DNA of 64,000 nucleotides from positions 100,029 to 164,028 of the forward strand of contig NZ_QPJQ01000005.1 of NCBI RefSeq assembly GCF_003337275.1, given 5' to 3'. Origin of the DNA: Marinomonas foliarum. Lineage in GTDB: Bacteria; Pseudomonadota; Gammaproteobacteria; Pseudomonadales; Marinomonadaceae. The translations under genes were made by a program, and so were the position numbers. Positions 1 through 9,530 of the stretch are shown piece by piece (the stretch's first letter is position 1; each line of letters begins with the position of its first letter). The notes below the pieces were generated by a model that saw nothing but the letters and a program-made list of their open reading frames with translations, was not told where the DNA came from and did not search any database.

Positions 1-246
1 TAATAATCTCTCGACGTCGGCTTCGTTCATATTAGCGACTTTTATGGGGGCAAAATTATGGAAAAGGGCACGGTAGCCTTCTCGTTTACGTAAAATAGTA
101 ATCCAGCTTAGACCTGCCTGAGCGCTTTCTAGTACAATACACTCAAATAGGGATTGATCGTCATAAACGGGAATGCCCCATTCAGTATCGTGATAATGAA
201 TGTATTCAGGAGATCCTAAACACCAAGCGCAACGTATGTTTTCCAT
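1..246 (-). CDS. tag: DNA-3-methyladenine glycosylase I (Tag), N-terminal part
   Basis: Partial gene running off the left edge; 82 codons are visible from an ATG at 246. Tag excises 3-methyladenine from alkylated DNA as the first step of base-excision repair in the cytoplasm. The visible part carries the family's N-terminal pattern: a Cys-x-Trp near residues 6-8 and a YHDTEWG segment, whose Cys and His correspond to two of the four zinc ligands of E. coli Tag. A LFECIVLESAQAGLSW stretch follows, holding the catalytic-site Glu and the very conserved QAGLSW. It is divergent from nudF, with about 100 bp between them. The C-terminal zinc ligands lie outside the window and cannot be checked. Confidence 0.92.
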   Translation of the reverse strand, partial: MENIRCAWCLGSPEYIHYHDTEWGIPVYDDQSLFECIVLESAQAGLSWITILRKREGYRALFHNFAPIKVANMNEADVERLL

Positions 247-342
247 GAATGACACTCCAAACTTGTAACCGCGACATGCCTAATTGCGAATTAATCATAT
301 CAGACATTATTTTAAATAGTGCCCTGCTTAGGACGAGATAAT

Positions 343-963
343 ATGAAGTTTAAACCGACTTACAGTAAAAAAGATGTCGAGATCTTGGCAGACGAATGCC
401 TTTATAAAGGCTTTTTCGAAATGCGTAAGCTGACGTTGAAACACAAAAAATTTAATGGCGAGTGGAGTCAACCTATGACTCGTGAAATGATGGTGCGCAA
501 CGATGCAGTATGTGTGCTTTTATTTGACCCAGTGGCCGATAAAATTTTATTAATCGAACAGTTTCGTCCTGCGGTATTAAATGGTGAATCGCCTTGGTTG
601 CTCGAATTAGTGGCAGGCATGGTGGAAGAAGGTGAAAGCGATGAAGATGTGGCTCGTCGTGAAGCATTCGAAGAGGCAGGTGTGACAGTAAAGCGCCTTG
701 AATACATGTTTAAGTTTGTGCCTTCACCAGGCGGTTTAGTGGAGTACTTGCGCATGTATGCAGGCGAATTCGATTCTAGCCTTGTCGATACCTCGCAAGT
801 TCATGGTTTAGACGAAGAGAATGAAGACATTAAACTTCATCTTGTGTCGTCCGACGACGCTATCGGTTTGCTTAAAAATGACGTAGAAAATGCCAGCACC
901 ATCATGGGGCTGCAATGGTTTGCATTAAATAAAAATGATCTTGTAAAACGTTGGTGTGCTTAA
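343..963 (+). CDS. nudF: ADP-ribose pyrophosphatase, Nudix family
   Basis: Hydrolyses ADP-ribose and related nucleoside diphosphate sugars to AMP plus sugar phosphate in the cytosol. A full Nudix box (G-x5-E-x7-REUxEExGU) is visible as GMVEEGE...REAFEEAGV in the middle of the protein. I chose the ATG at 343 (206 residues, MKFKPTY) because an AGGA lies about 9 nt upstream and the length matches E. coli NudF (209). An in-frame GTG at 319 would add eight unlikely residues. It is the first gene of a nudF-acyltransferase-yqiB-yqiA-parE cluster, an order shared in part with E. coli. The 3' end overlaps or abuts the next gene, suggesting translational coupling. Confidence 0.93.
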   Translation: MKFKPTYSKKDVEILADECLYKGFFEMRKLTLKHKKFNGEWSQPMTREMMVRNDAVCVLLFDPVADKILLIEQFRPAVLNGESPWLLELVAGMVEEGESDEDVARREAFEEAGVTVKRLEYMFKFVPSPGGLVEYLRMYAGEFDSSLVDTSQVHGLDEENEDIKLHLVSSDDAIGLLKNDVENASTIMGLQWFALNKNDLVKRWCA

Positions 964-967
964 GCTG

Positions 968-1948
968 ATGAAGATGGGGATGTCTGTCTTTATTAATAAG
1001 AAAACCTGGCTACAGCCTTGTGTTGGCGTCGTTTCTTTTGTGTTTATGTGTGGGAATGTTCTTTTCTGGGCCTTGCTTGTACACCTTATTTCGCCTTTAT
1101 TATTGTTGAAAAGTACTCGTTACGAGAGCCTAGCTGAACATTGTGTTAACCGCTTGTATTATGGATGGCTGGCTTCTTGTGAATGGTGGTTTCAAAACAT
1201 TTTAGGTGTGAAGTGGGAGCTTGATGAAGCCATGAAAGCGGACTTTGATCACTGGCATTTGATCATTGCGAATCATCAGTCTTGGGTAGATGTGTTTGCA
1301 ATTTTTGCTCAGCTTAAAGATCGTCGCCCTTTGCCAAGAGTGTTTATGAAGCAAGCCTTGTTTTGGATGCCGTTTGTGGGAACCGCAACCTATATAATGG
1401 GGTTTCCGTATATGAAGCGTTATACTAAAGCTCAGATCGCCAAAAAACCTAAACTGGCAGGTAAAGATCTGGCAACCACAAAACGTTCTTGTAAGCGGCT
1501 GCTTAAACGCCCAAACTCTATTATGAGTTTTGTTGAAGGAACGCGTTTTTCACAAAAAAAGCATCAGCAGCAAGCATCGCCTTATCGTTGTTTGCTTAAA
1601 CCAAAGGCTGGCGGCATTAGTTTTATATTGCAGACGATGCCGCAGAAAATAAAAAGTATTACAGACATCAATGTCTTATACGAGAAAGAAGTAGTCACTG
1701 GATGGGATTTACTTTGTGGTCGTATTGGCAAAGTAAAAGTCATGGCGCGAGATGTCGCTATTCCTGACGCCATGTTAACGCCAGAATACCAAGCTGCCGG
1801 AAAGGATAGAGAGCACTTTTTTGCTTGGTTTAATCTATACTGGCACGATAAAGATACACGTATAAGTCATCAGCTTGCCGCTTTGAAACAGGCAAAGGCT
1901 GTAGGATTAGAGCAAGAATTTTCAAAAGGAAACACGTCACAAGAATGA
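968..1948 (+). CDS. YihG-type lysophospholipid acyltransferase
   Basis: Membrane-bound acyltransferase of the PlsC/LPLAT superfamily, closest in pattern to E. coli YihG. It is expected to transfer an acyl group to lysophosphatidic acid or a related lysophospholipid. A hydrophobic N-terminal segment (about residues 12-45) anchors it. The catalytic HX4D motif is seen as NHQSWVD, and the substrate-binding motif as FVEGTRFS. Also typical of YihG are FMKQALFWMPFVG, GKDLATTKRSCKR and the KPKAGG segment. The start is uncertain: GTG 956 overlaps the nudF stop, and ATGs at 968, 974 and 980 are possible. The 3' end overlaps yqiB by 4 nt (ATGA). In E. coli this gene is not in the nudF cluster. Confidence 0.85.
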   Translation: MKMGMSVFINKKTWLQPCVGVVSFVFMCGNVLFWALLVHLISPLLLLKSTRYESLAEHCVNRLYYGWLASCEWWFQNILGVKWELDEAMKADFDHWHLIIANHQSWVDVFAIFAQLKDRRPLPRVFMKQALFWMPFVGTATYIMGFPYMKRYTKAQIAKKPKLAGKDLATTKRSCKRLLKRPNSIMSFVEGTRFSQKKHQQQASPYRCLLKPKAGGISFILQTMPQKIKSITDINVLYEKEVVTGWDLLCGRIGKVKVMARDVAIPDAMLTPEYQAAGKDREHFFAWFNLYWHDKDTRISHQLAALKQAKAVGLEQEFSKGNTSQE

Positions 1949-2427
1949 CGAATGCTATGAAGACAGAGAAAACATCGAAACAATATGTGCCAGATTTGGT
2001 GAGTTTACAGCTGCTTGGTGAGTTAAATTATCGCCGACTAGGTAAACTTATGCGTGGTCATGAGGAGATGGATTCGTGGAATTTTTCGATTCATAGTGCT
2101 GGTGACCAAGAAAGTCGTCTACGCCTTACCTTAGGCAAAGAGAGTCGTTTTACCTCTGAAATAGCGCTAGAATTTGGTCCAGAGATTCCGAAAGAGCTGC
2201 TTTTTAAAACCACCCTGTCTATGACGGTGCGTTTGTATCATGATGTTGGGATTGCGGAGATTACTGATGGGCATCGCCAATACAGCGGAGCGTATCCTTA
2301 CCCAAATGATGCCATGCTTCATCGAGATGAAAAGTTTCGCCTTAACCAGCAGTTAGCGGATTTATTAGAGTTGTGCCTAAAGCATGGTCATAGACTGAAT
2401 AATACCTTGTCTTTTCAGTTTGCCTGA
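1945..2427 (+). CDS. yqiB: YqiB-like DUF1249 protein
   Basis: Soluble protein of 160 residues from the DUF1249 family. The function is not known. E. coli yqiB sits between nudF and cpdA, and the position here, two genes after nudF, supports the same assignment. The family signature is clear in the second half: LSMTVRLYHD, then YPNDAMLHRDEKFRLNQQLADLL, split here by only a few variable residues. It starts inside the stop of the acyltransferase gene (ATGA overlap), so it is probably translationally coupled. An AAAAGGA lies about 14 nt upstream, and an in-frame ATG at 1957 is an alternative start. cpdA, which follows yqiB in E. coli, is missing here. Confidence 0.85.
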   Translation: MTNAMKTEKTSKQYVPDLVSLQLLGELNYRRLGKLMRGHEEMDSWNFSIHSAGDQESRLRLTLGKESRFTSEIALEFGPEIPKELLFKTTLSMTVRLYHDVGIAEITDGHRQYSGAYPYPNDAMLHRDEKFRLNQQLADLLELCLKHGHRLNNTLSFQFA

Positions 2428-2472
2428 ATTTAGTTTTTTTAATCGTAAATTGCTTGATAAAGAAGGCCACCT

Positions 2473-3054
2473 TTGACTGTTTTACTGTATATCCATGGTT
2501 TTAATAGCTCTGAGCTGTCCCATAAAGCTACAGTTCTTGGCAATGCTGCAAAAAAAATAGACTTACCTGAAGCTGTGATTTCTCCACGTTTATCTTGGCA
2601 ACCGGCGCAAGCAATTAAACAGTTAGAAGCCATAATTGAAGCGAATTACGAAAGAGGCATAACATTAATAGGTAGTTCTTTGGGCGGTTTTTATGCTGCA
2701 TATCTAGCTGAAAAATATCGACTGAAAGCCATACTGGTTAACCCCGCTGTTCAAGCTCCTATATTGCTACAAGGCTATCTAGGCCCCCAATTTAACCCTT
2801 ATACCAATGAAGAATACGAATTAACTCAAGATCACATGATTGAGCTTGAGCAATTAGTGGTGACCAAGCCGACTGCCGACTTATACTGGCTAATGATTCA
2901 AGAAGGTGATGAAGTGCTGGACTACAAAGAAGCCCTCAAAGCTTTTCCTAAAACAGCACGACTTACCCATGAAGAAAAAGGCGACCACAGTTTTGTTGAA
3001 TTTGAACGATTTTCTACTGAAATCCTTCGTTTTGCCAAAATATTAATCGAGTAA
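2473..3054 (+). CDS. yqiA: YqiA-like esterase, alpha/beta hydrolase
   Basis: Small alpha/beta-hydrolase esterase (193 residues) of the YqiA family. E. coli YqiA hydrolyses short acyl esters such as palmitoyl-CoA and p-nitrophenyl esters in the cytosol. The oxyanion HGFNSS motif lies near residue 8. The nucleophile elbow is GSSLGG (GxSxG) around residue 68, and the terminal GDHSF supplies the catalytic His. The start codon is TTG at 2473: AGAAGG at 2461-2466 is well placed, no ATG is nearby, and TVLLYIHGFNSS aligns with the family's N-terminus. It precedes parE, as in E. coli. Confidence 0.88.
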   Translation: MTVLLYIHGFNSSELSHKATVLGNAAKKIDLPEAVISPRLSWQPAQAIKQLEAIIEANYERGITLIGSSLGGFYAAYLAEKYRLKAILVNPAVQAPILLQGYLGPQFNPYTNEEYELTQDHMIELEQLVVTKPTADLYWLMIQEGDEVLDYKEALKAFPKTARLTHEEKGDHSFVEFERFSTEILRFAKILIE

Positions 3055-3147
3055 ACTACTGCTTTTGTTAGACTATTTCACACTAAGTAAAACCAGTGAT
3101 AGACTCTAGCCAATCTAATTTACACTCGTACGTAATACAATATTTGA

Positions 3148-5085
<1,938 letters not shown>

Positions 5086-5150
5086 CCTACTTTGTTTTTA
5101 TTAAGCCAAGCTAGAATATAAGTATCGCTCAACAAAATGGAAATGAATGA

Positions 5151-5765
5151 ATGTCTGAAGAAAACGGCGATGATGTCATCAGCGAAGAAGTCCTTTACGA
5201 AAAGATTGATCACTATTTATTGACGTTCGGCACAGATCGTTCACTGATGTGTGTGTCCGAATTAGATGGCTTTTTAACCGCGTTGGGCTGTTCGATAAAA
5301 GAGTTGGAGCCAGATGTATGGCTCAATGCAATATGGGGAGCGGATGAAGATCAGCCGACCTGGGACTCAACAGAACAGGAAGACGAGTTTCTAAGCCTTG
5401 TACTTATCATGTACATGGAAACCATGAACAGCTTGCTATTTGGCGACTTTTATCCTGTTTATTTAGAGCAAGAAGTGGATGGTGAATTTACGATATTAGT
5501 TGAAGAATGGTGCGTTGGCTTTATTCGTGGCGCTAAACTGATTGGTTTGGGGATTGGTGGCGATAGAGAGTTTTTTGATGAAGTGCTTGCGCCAGTTCGT
5601 CTATTTGGCACAGAAGCCGGATGGGATAAGTTGGAAGGTATGGTTGATGAAGAAGTTAATTTCTGGAAAGAGACCTTAGAACCTTCGATCCTGCGCTTGG
5701 TTAAGCATTACCATCCGGAAATGCAAGCGACGAGCAAAGCAGAAGAGAAACGCACATTGCACTAA
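5151..5765 (+). CDS. UPF0149/YecA family protein
   Basis: Acidic protein of 204 residues in the UPF0149 (YecA/YgfB-like) family, function unclear. The family pattern is visible: SELDGFLTALGCS near residue 40, a Trp-rich acidic segment, and EEWCVGFIRGAKL around residue 120. The C-terminus lacks the SEC-C zinc finger seen in some YecA proteins, since no Cys-His cluster is present. The gene sits 65 bp after parE and is followed by a strong bidirectional terminator, so it ends this transcription unit. Confidence 0.75.
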   Translation: MSEENGDDVISEEVLYEKIDHYLLTFGTDRSLMCVSELDGFLTALGCSIKELEPDVWLNAIWGADEDQPTWDSTEQEDEFLSLVLIMYMETMNSLLFGDFYPVYLEQEVDGEFTILVEEWCVGFIRGAKLIGLGIGGDREFFDEVLAPVRLFGTEAGWDKLEGMVDEEVNFWKETLEPSILRLVKHYHPEMQATSKAEEKRTLH

Positions 5766-5810
5766 TCACGCAATAACTAGTTTGCTTGTTCAAAGCTTAT
5801 TCCGTATAAA

Positions 5811-5846
5811 AAAAACGTGATGCTTGTTAAGCATCACATTTTTTTT
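5811..5846. terminator. Bidirectional rho-independent terminator
   Basis: A perfect 9-bp stem, GTGATGCTT / AAGCATCAC (5817-5837), closes on a GTT loop. It has an A tract on its left and T8 on its right. It lies between the convergent UPF0149 gene and aspartate aminotransferase gene and can serve both. Confidence 0.9.
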
Positions 5847-5866
5847 GCGGAGCTGAGAGTTAGGGA

Positions 5867-7063
5867 TTAACCTACTACTTTAGCGATGCTTTCACACAAA
5901 TAATCAATGTTGCTGTCACTCACGCCTGCCACGCTCATACGACCAGTATCGGCAATGTAAATTGCGTATTCACTGCGCAATGTACGAACTTGTTCTAGCG
6001 TTAAACCAGAGTAAGAGAACATACCGCGCTGATCTTTGATGAAGCTGAAGTCTTTGCTTACGCCAGACGCTGCCAATTTAGCCACTAGTTTTTCACGCAA
6101 ACCGTTAATACGATCACGCATTGCAGCCACTTCTAATTCCCATTCAGCTTTTAGTTCTGGACTGCTCATAATGGTATAAACCACCGCGGCGCCATGAGCT
6201 GGTGGCATAGAGTAGTTAGCGCGAATGGCTTGGCCAATAATAGAAAATGCTGCCGTTGCTTCATCAGCAGATGCGGCAATAACGCTTAAACCGCCACAAC
6301 GTTCACGGTAAATACCGAAGTTTTTCGAGAAAGAGTTCGCGATCAACATGTCTTGAACATTGGCTGCCATGTAGCGTAAACCAGCTAGATCTTCGTCTAA
6401 ACCGTCACCAAAGCCTTGGTATGCTGCGTCAACCAAGGGTAATAATCCACGCTTATTCACGAAGTCTGTTAGAACTTTCCAGTGATCGAATTGCAAATCG
6501 ATACCTGTTGGATTGTGGCAGCAAGCGTGCAGTAACAACAGATCGCCTTCTTTCACTTCAGCTTCTAACGTCGCCATCATGTCGTCAAAACGTAGGCCGT
6601 TTGTTGCTGGATCGTAGTAAGGGTAGTCTTTTACTTCCACACCAGCCGAATCAAAAATAGATTTATGGTTACCCCAAGTCGGATCACTTACCCAAAGACG
6701 AGCGTCTTTCAAGTTCGCACTGATAAAATCCGCAGCTACTTTTAATGCGCCAGTTCCACCGGGCGTTTGGGTAGAACGAATACGGCCAGAAGTGATCAGT
6801 TCATTGCCTTCACCCAAGATCAAATCTTTGATAATGGCTTCAAATTCAGTCGCACCATAAATACCTAGATAGCTTTTAGAATCTTCTTGTTCAAGCAAAA
6901 TAGCTTCGGCTTTCTTTACCGTATTTAAAATCGGTGTATGACCATTATCGTCTTTATAAACGCCGACACCCAAATCGATTTTCTTTGGGTTCGTATCTTG
7001 CTTATGTGCAATGATAAGGGCTAAAAGAGGGTCGCCAGAAACAGCTTTAAGATGCTTGAACAT
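5867..7063 (-). CDS. aspC: Aspartate/aromatic aminotransferase
   Basis: PLP-dependent class I aminotransferase, most like AspC/TyrB. It interconverts aspartate and 2-oxoglutarate with oxaloacetate and glutamate, and may accept aromatic amino acids. Visible family features are KIDLGVGVYKD near the N-terminus, TPGGTGALKVAADF, ACCHNPTGIDL, DAAYQGFG and the Schiff-base lysine in NSFSKNFGIYRERCG (about residue 245). YSMPPAHGA follows it. I start at the ATG at 7063 (398 residues, MFKHLKAVSGDPLL) because this aligns with AspC. The longer reading to 7093 adds ten residues without family support. The choice of aspC over tyrB is not certain. Confidence 0.9.
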   Translation of the reverse strand: MFKHLKAVSGDPLLALIIAHKQDTNPKKIDLGVGVYKDDNGHTPILNTVKKAEAILLEQEDSKSYLGIYGATEFEAIIKDLILGEGNELITSGRIRSTQTPGGTGALKVAADFISANLKDARLWVSDPTWGNHKSIFDSAGVEVKDYPYYDPATNGLRFDDMMATLEAEVKEGDLLLLHACCHNPTGIDLQFDHWKVLTDFVNKRGLLPLVDAAYQGFGDGLDEDLAGLRYMAANVQDMLIANSFSKNFGIYRERCGGLSVIAASADEATAAFSIIGQAIRANYSMPPAHGAAVVYTIMSSPELKAEWELEVAAMRDRINGLREKLVAKLAASGVSKDFSFIKDQRGMFSYSGLTLEQVRTLRSEYAIYIADTGRMSVAGVSDSNIDYLCESIAKVVG

Positions 7064-7242
7064 GATATTTACAGGGTCCTTATGGTGTGCCACAGGAAAA
7101 TCGCTGTGGTTATAATCGTTGCTTAAATAGCTTCTTCATTTTGCCGTTTTTATGACAAAATACAATGCAACATAAAGTGAAATTTCCGCAACACTGTAAA
7201 GAAATAAAGACACTTCGTTTTCCTGCTTTCAAGAGCCGACTT

Positions 7243-8427
7243 ATGACCACTTTTCAACACCGCTTTCAAGCCCTCGATACTTGGTTAAAAGCACATACTC
7301 GACTCTGGCAATTCGACACCTTTACCCGCTTAGATAATCCTTGGAAAAATGCCTATCCAGAGTTGGCTGCACTCTTGGCTCGAGAAAACCTAGAAATAGA
7401 AAGCGAGGATTTTTATGCGGAAGTGTTTCGAGTCTGCCCAGATTTAAAAACAACGCTTAACTTTTCAAAGTCTGATTTACTTGAGCAATCACCGCAGCGA
7501 ACACTTACTGACGATTTACCGAGTTATGTCTCTGTGGGAATAAAAGGCCGAAAGTGGTCGCAAATCCAAGCCTTTGTTGCACACACGCCTAAAGCCAATA
7601 GTTATGTGGAGTGGTGCGCGGGAAAAGGTCATTTAGGTAAGTTGTTAGCCTTTGAAGATGACAAGCCAGTCCACAGCCTAGAATGGCAAGAAACACTGTG
7701 TGAAGCGGGAGAACAAGAAGCTAAACGGCTAAAAATACCGCAAACCTTCATTCACGCTGATGTGCTAAAAGGCGAAAGCCGCCCCGCGTTAGCAAACACT
7801 CACTGTGCTGTGGCACTTCACGCTTGTGGAGATTTGCATCGTGAACTGATTAAACAAGCTGTCGCCGCGAACACTGCAATGCTATGTATTTCCCCTTGCT
7901 GCTACCACCTGACAAAAGACAGCCACTACCGACCATTTTCAAAGACCGCGCAACAATCTGGCCTTAACTTGCGCCAAGCCGACCTCAAACTGGCCGTCAA
8001 AGAAGTGGCTACCGCAGGCGCTCGCGAGCAACGACTCAAACAACTCGAACTGACTTACCGACTTGGCTTCGACGCATGGCAAAGATCAGCTCGTCAGCAA
8101 GATGAATATCTTACTGTTCCTTCTATTCAAAAAGCGCTACTAAAGCAAGGCTTTGCTGTTTTTTGCCAGTGGGCCACCGAGCAAAAAAATCTCACAGACT
8201 TGATCGCCCACACCCCATTTGAAAACTTCGAAGCCATCGGCCAATCTCGTTACCAACAAATTCAAAAACTCGAAGCCATCAGCCAACTCTTTCGATCCGC
8301 CCTCGAACATTGGCTCGTCCTCGACCGCGCCATGTACCTAGAAGAGCACGGCTATCAAGTCGACATCGGCACCTTTTGCGGAAAAGCGCTCACGCCAAGG
8401 AACTGGATGATAAGGGCGGGGCGCTAA
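7243..8427 (+). CDS. SAM-dependent methyltransferase, Methyltransf_32 type
   Basis: Predicted class I S-adenosylmethionine methyltransferase (394 residues) with substrate unknown. The SAM-binding loop reads VEWCAGKGHLGKLL (about residue 125), preceded by GIKGRKWSQIQAF. Later come a VALHACGDLHREL segment and the cysteine-containing SPCCYH motif, which is characteristic of the Methyltransf_32 (METTL25/RRNAD1-like) family. I chose ATG 7243 because an AAGAG lies upstream and the segment before it is low in family character; an ORF opens at 7165. It lies 124 bp before the WYL regulator of the CRISPR locus in the same direction, but nothing visible ties it to defence. Confidence 0.75.
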   Translation: MTTFQHRFQALDTWLKAHTRLWQFDTFTRLDNPWKNAYPELAALLARENLEIESEDFYAEVFRVCPDLKTTLNFSKSDLLEQSPQRTLTDDLPSYVSVGIKGRKWSQIQAFVAHTPKANSYVEWCAGKGHLGKLLAFEDDKPVHSLEWQETLCEAGEQEAKRLKIPQTFIHADVLKGESRPALANTHCAVALHACGDLHRELIKQAVAANTAMLCISPCCYHLTKDSHYRPFSKTAQQSGLNLRQADLKLAVKEVATAGAREQRLKQLELTYRLGFDAWQRSARQQDEYLTVPSIQKALLKQGFAVFCQWATEQKNLTDLIAHTPFENFEAIGQSRYQQIQKLEAISQLFRSALEHWLVLDRAMYLEEHGYQVDIGTFCGKALTPRNWMIRAGR

Positions 8428-8476
8428 TCAATAAGCAAACATACAGCGACAAATTTATTGATCTGACTACAAAAAC

Positions 8477-8519
8477 ACCACAATTGTGGTTTGGTTATCG
8501 CAGAAAACTGCGTTACATT
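8477..8519 (+). promoter_or_regulatory. Candidate promoter of the WYL regulator with two operator-like palindromes
   Basis: A plausible sigma70 promoter is TTGGTT (8491-8496), a 17-bp spacer and TACATT (8514-8519). A perfect 14-bp palindrome ACCACAATTGTGGT (8477-8490) abuts the -35 box. A second inverted repeat, CGCAG-AAAA-CTGCG (8499-8512), fills the spacer. Operators in these positions would block RNA polymerase, which fits the autoregulation known for BrxR/CapW proteins. The promoter boxes are read by eye. Confidence 0.45.
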
Positions 8520-8551
8520 GCTAGACCATCAAATGTAAAGGAATGGTCAGA

Positions 8552-9379
8552 ATGGAAGTGGCGCAACGTTATTGGATGATAGAGCTACTGGCTTTTTGGG
8601 AAGGGCAGATTAACACCACCCCCTTAATCAAGAGCTTCGGCCTATCGCGTCAAAGTGTCAGCGCATTGTTTAAGCAATACCAAGAAGCGACGGGTAATGA
8701 CTTTGTTTACGATGCCAAACGAAAAGCGTATCCAATCGACGATCACTTCAAACCGCATTATATCGACCAAACCGTCGATGAATATTTTGATTGGCTAAAC
8801 TACGGCAAAATCCCCACATTTTCGAATACCGCCACGCAATCCACTCAACACAGAATAGAAGCCCTAGCACGCTTCGTCTCGCCACAAGTCATGCGGCCCT
8901 TATTAAAAGCCGTCAAAGACAAAACCGCGGTAGACTGCGAATACCTCTCTGTTTCCAGCAGCGACCCGCAAGGTCGATTACTCTATCCCCATAGCTTCGT
9001 GAAAACCGCTGGACGTTGGCACGTACGCGCCTACTGCGACATGCGAAAACACTACCTCGACTTTGTCTTGAGCCGCTTTCAGCATGTCGACTACGACGGC
9101 AAAGCCAGCGAACACACAGAACAACAAGACACACTGTGGAATACCCAAGTGACCCTCATTCTAGCCCCAGATTCCCGCCTTACAGACAAACAAAAACACG
9201 TATTGGAAAACGACTACGGCATGACGGATGGGCAACTCAACATCACCACCCGCGCCGCCCTCGTCAAATACACCCTCGATGACTTACAAATCAAAACCAA
9301 AATGCTCGAAGCCAACCCACAGGCTCAACAACTGGTGTGTGTTAACTATACCGACATAAAACAATGGTTATATGACTGA
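8552..9379 (+). CDS. WYL-domain transcriptional regulator, BrxR/CapW-like
   Basis: Predicted DNA-binding regulator (275 residues). An N-terminal winged helix-turn-helix (about residues 5-60, with LIKSFGLSRQSVSALFKQY) is followed by a linker, a WYL domain (about 125-185) and a WCX-type C-terminal region. The segment LYPHSFVKTAGRWHVRAYC, followed by FVLSRF, resembles the conserved ligand-pocket stretch of BrxR and CapW. Those are homodimeric repressors of BREX, CBASS and other phage-defence islands. I chose ATG 8552 over ATG 8543 because AAGGA (8538-8542) is correctly spaced only from the former. It is upstream of cas1 in the same direction, separated by 151 bp containing an inverted repeat. 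A role controlling the cas operon is inference. Confidence 0.8.
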   Translation: MEVAQRYWMIELLAFWEGQINTTPLIKSFGLSRQSVSALFKQYQEATGNDFVYDAKRKAYPIDDHFKPHYIDQTVDEYFDWLNYGKIPTFSNTATQSTQHRIEALARFVSPQVMRPLLKAVKDKTAVDCEYLSVSSSDPQGRLLYPHSFVKTAGRWHVRAYCDMRKHYLDFVLSRFQHVDYDGKASEHTEQQDTLWNTQVTLILAPDSRLTDKQKHVLENDYGMTDGQLNITTRAALVKYTLDDLQIKTKMLEANPQAQQLVCVNYTDIKQWLYD

Positions 9380-9384
9380 TTAAA

Positions 9385-9446
9385 GCGTGAACAACATGAT
9401 TTCACGCAAAACCTGTCAAATAACTTTACCTGTGCAAAACAACAGG
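9385..9446. promoter_or_regulatory. Inverted repeats upstream of cas1, candidate operator
   Basis: GCGTGAA (9385-9391) and TTCACGC (9401-9407) form a perfect 7-bp inverted repeat with a 9-nt spacer just after the WYL gene stop. No T tract follows, so it is not an ordinary terminator. A second repeat, CCTGT-8-ACAGG (9429-9446), and a direct repeat of ACCTGT (9411 and 9428) follow. These are candidate sites for the WYL regulator at the cas promoter. No clear -35/-10 pair was found. Confidence 0.35.
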
Positions 9447-9530
9447 ATTGTGAGACAGAAGAAAGCAAGGCACAGTGGAAGCAAGCTGGATAACTAGAGC
9501 AAAATAGACAAAAGCGAGAAGGTAAAGACA

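Noticed and set aside
7243..8427. Methyltransferase as part of the defence locus
   Set aside because: It has its own end 124 bp before the WYL gene and belongs to a general methyltransferase family; adjacency alone is not enough.
8310..8579. Open frame of 89 codons between the methyltransferase and WYL genes
   Set aside because: Mostly overlaps the methyltransferase in another frame, with an unnatural Arg-rich composition.
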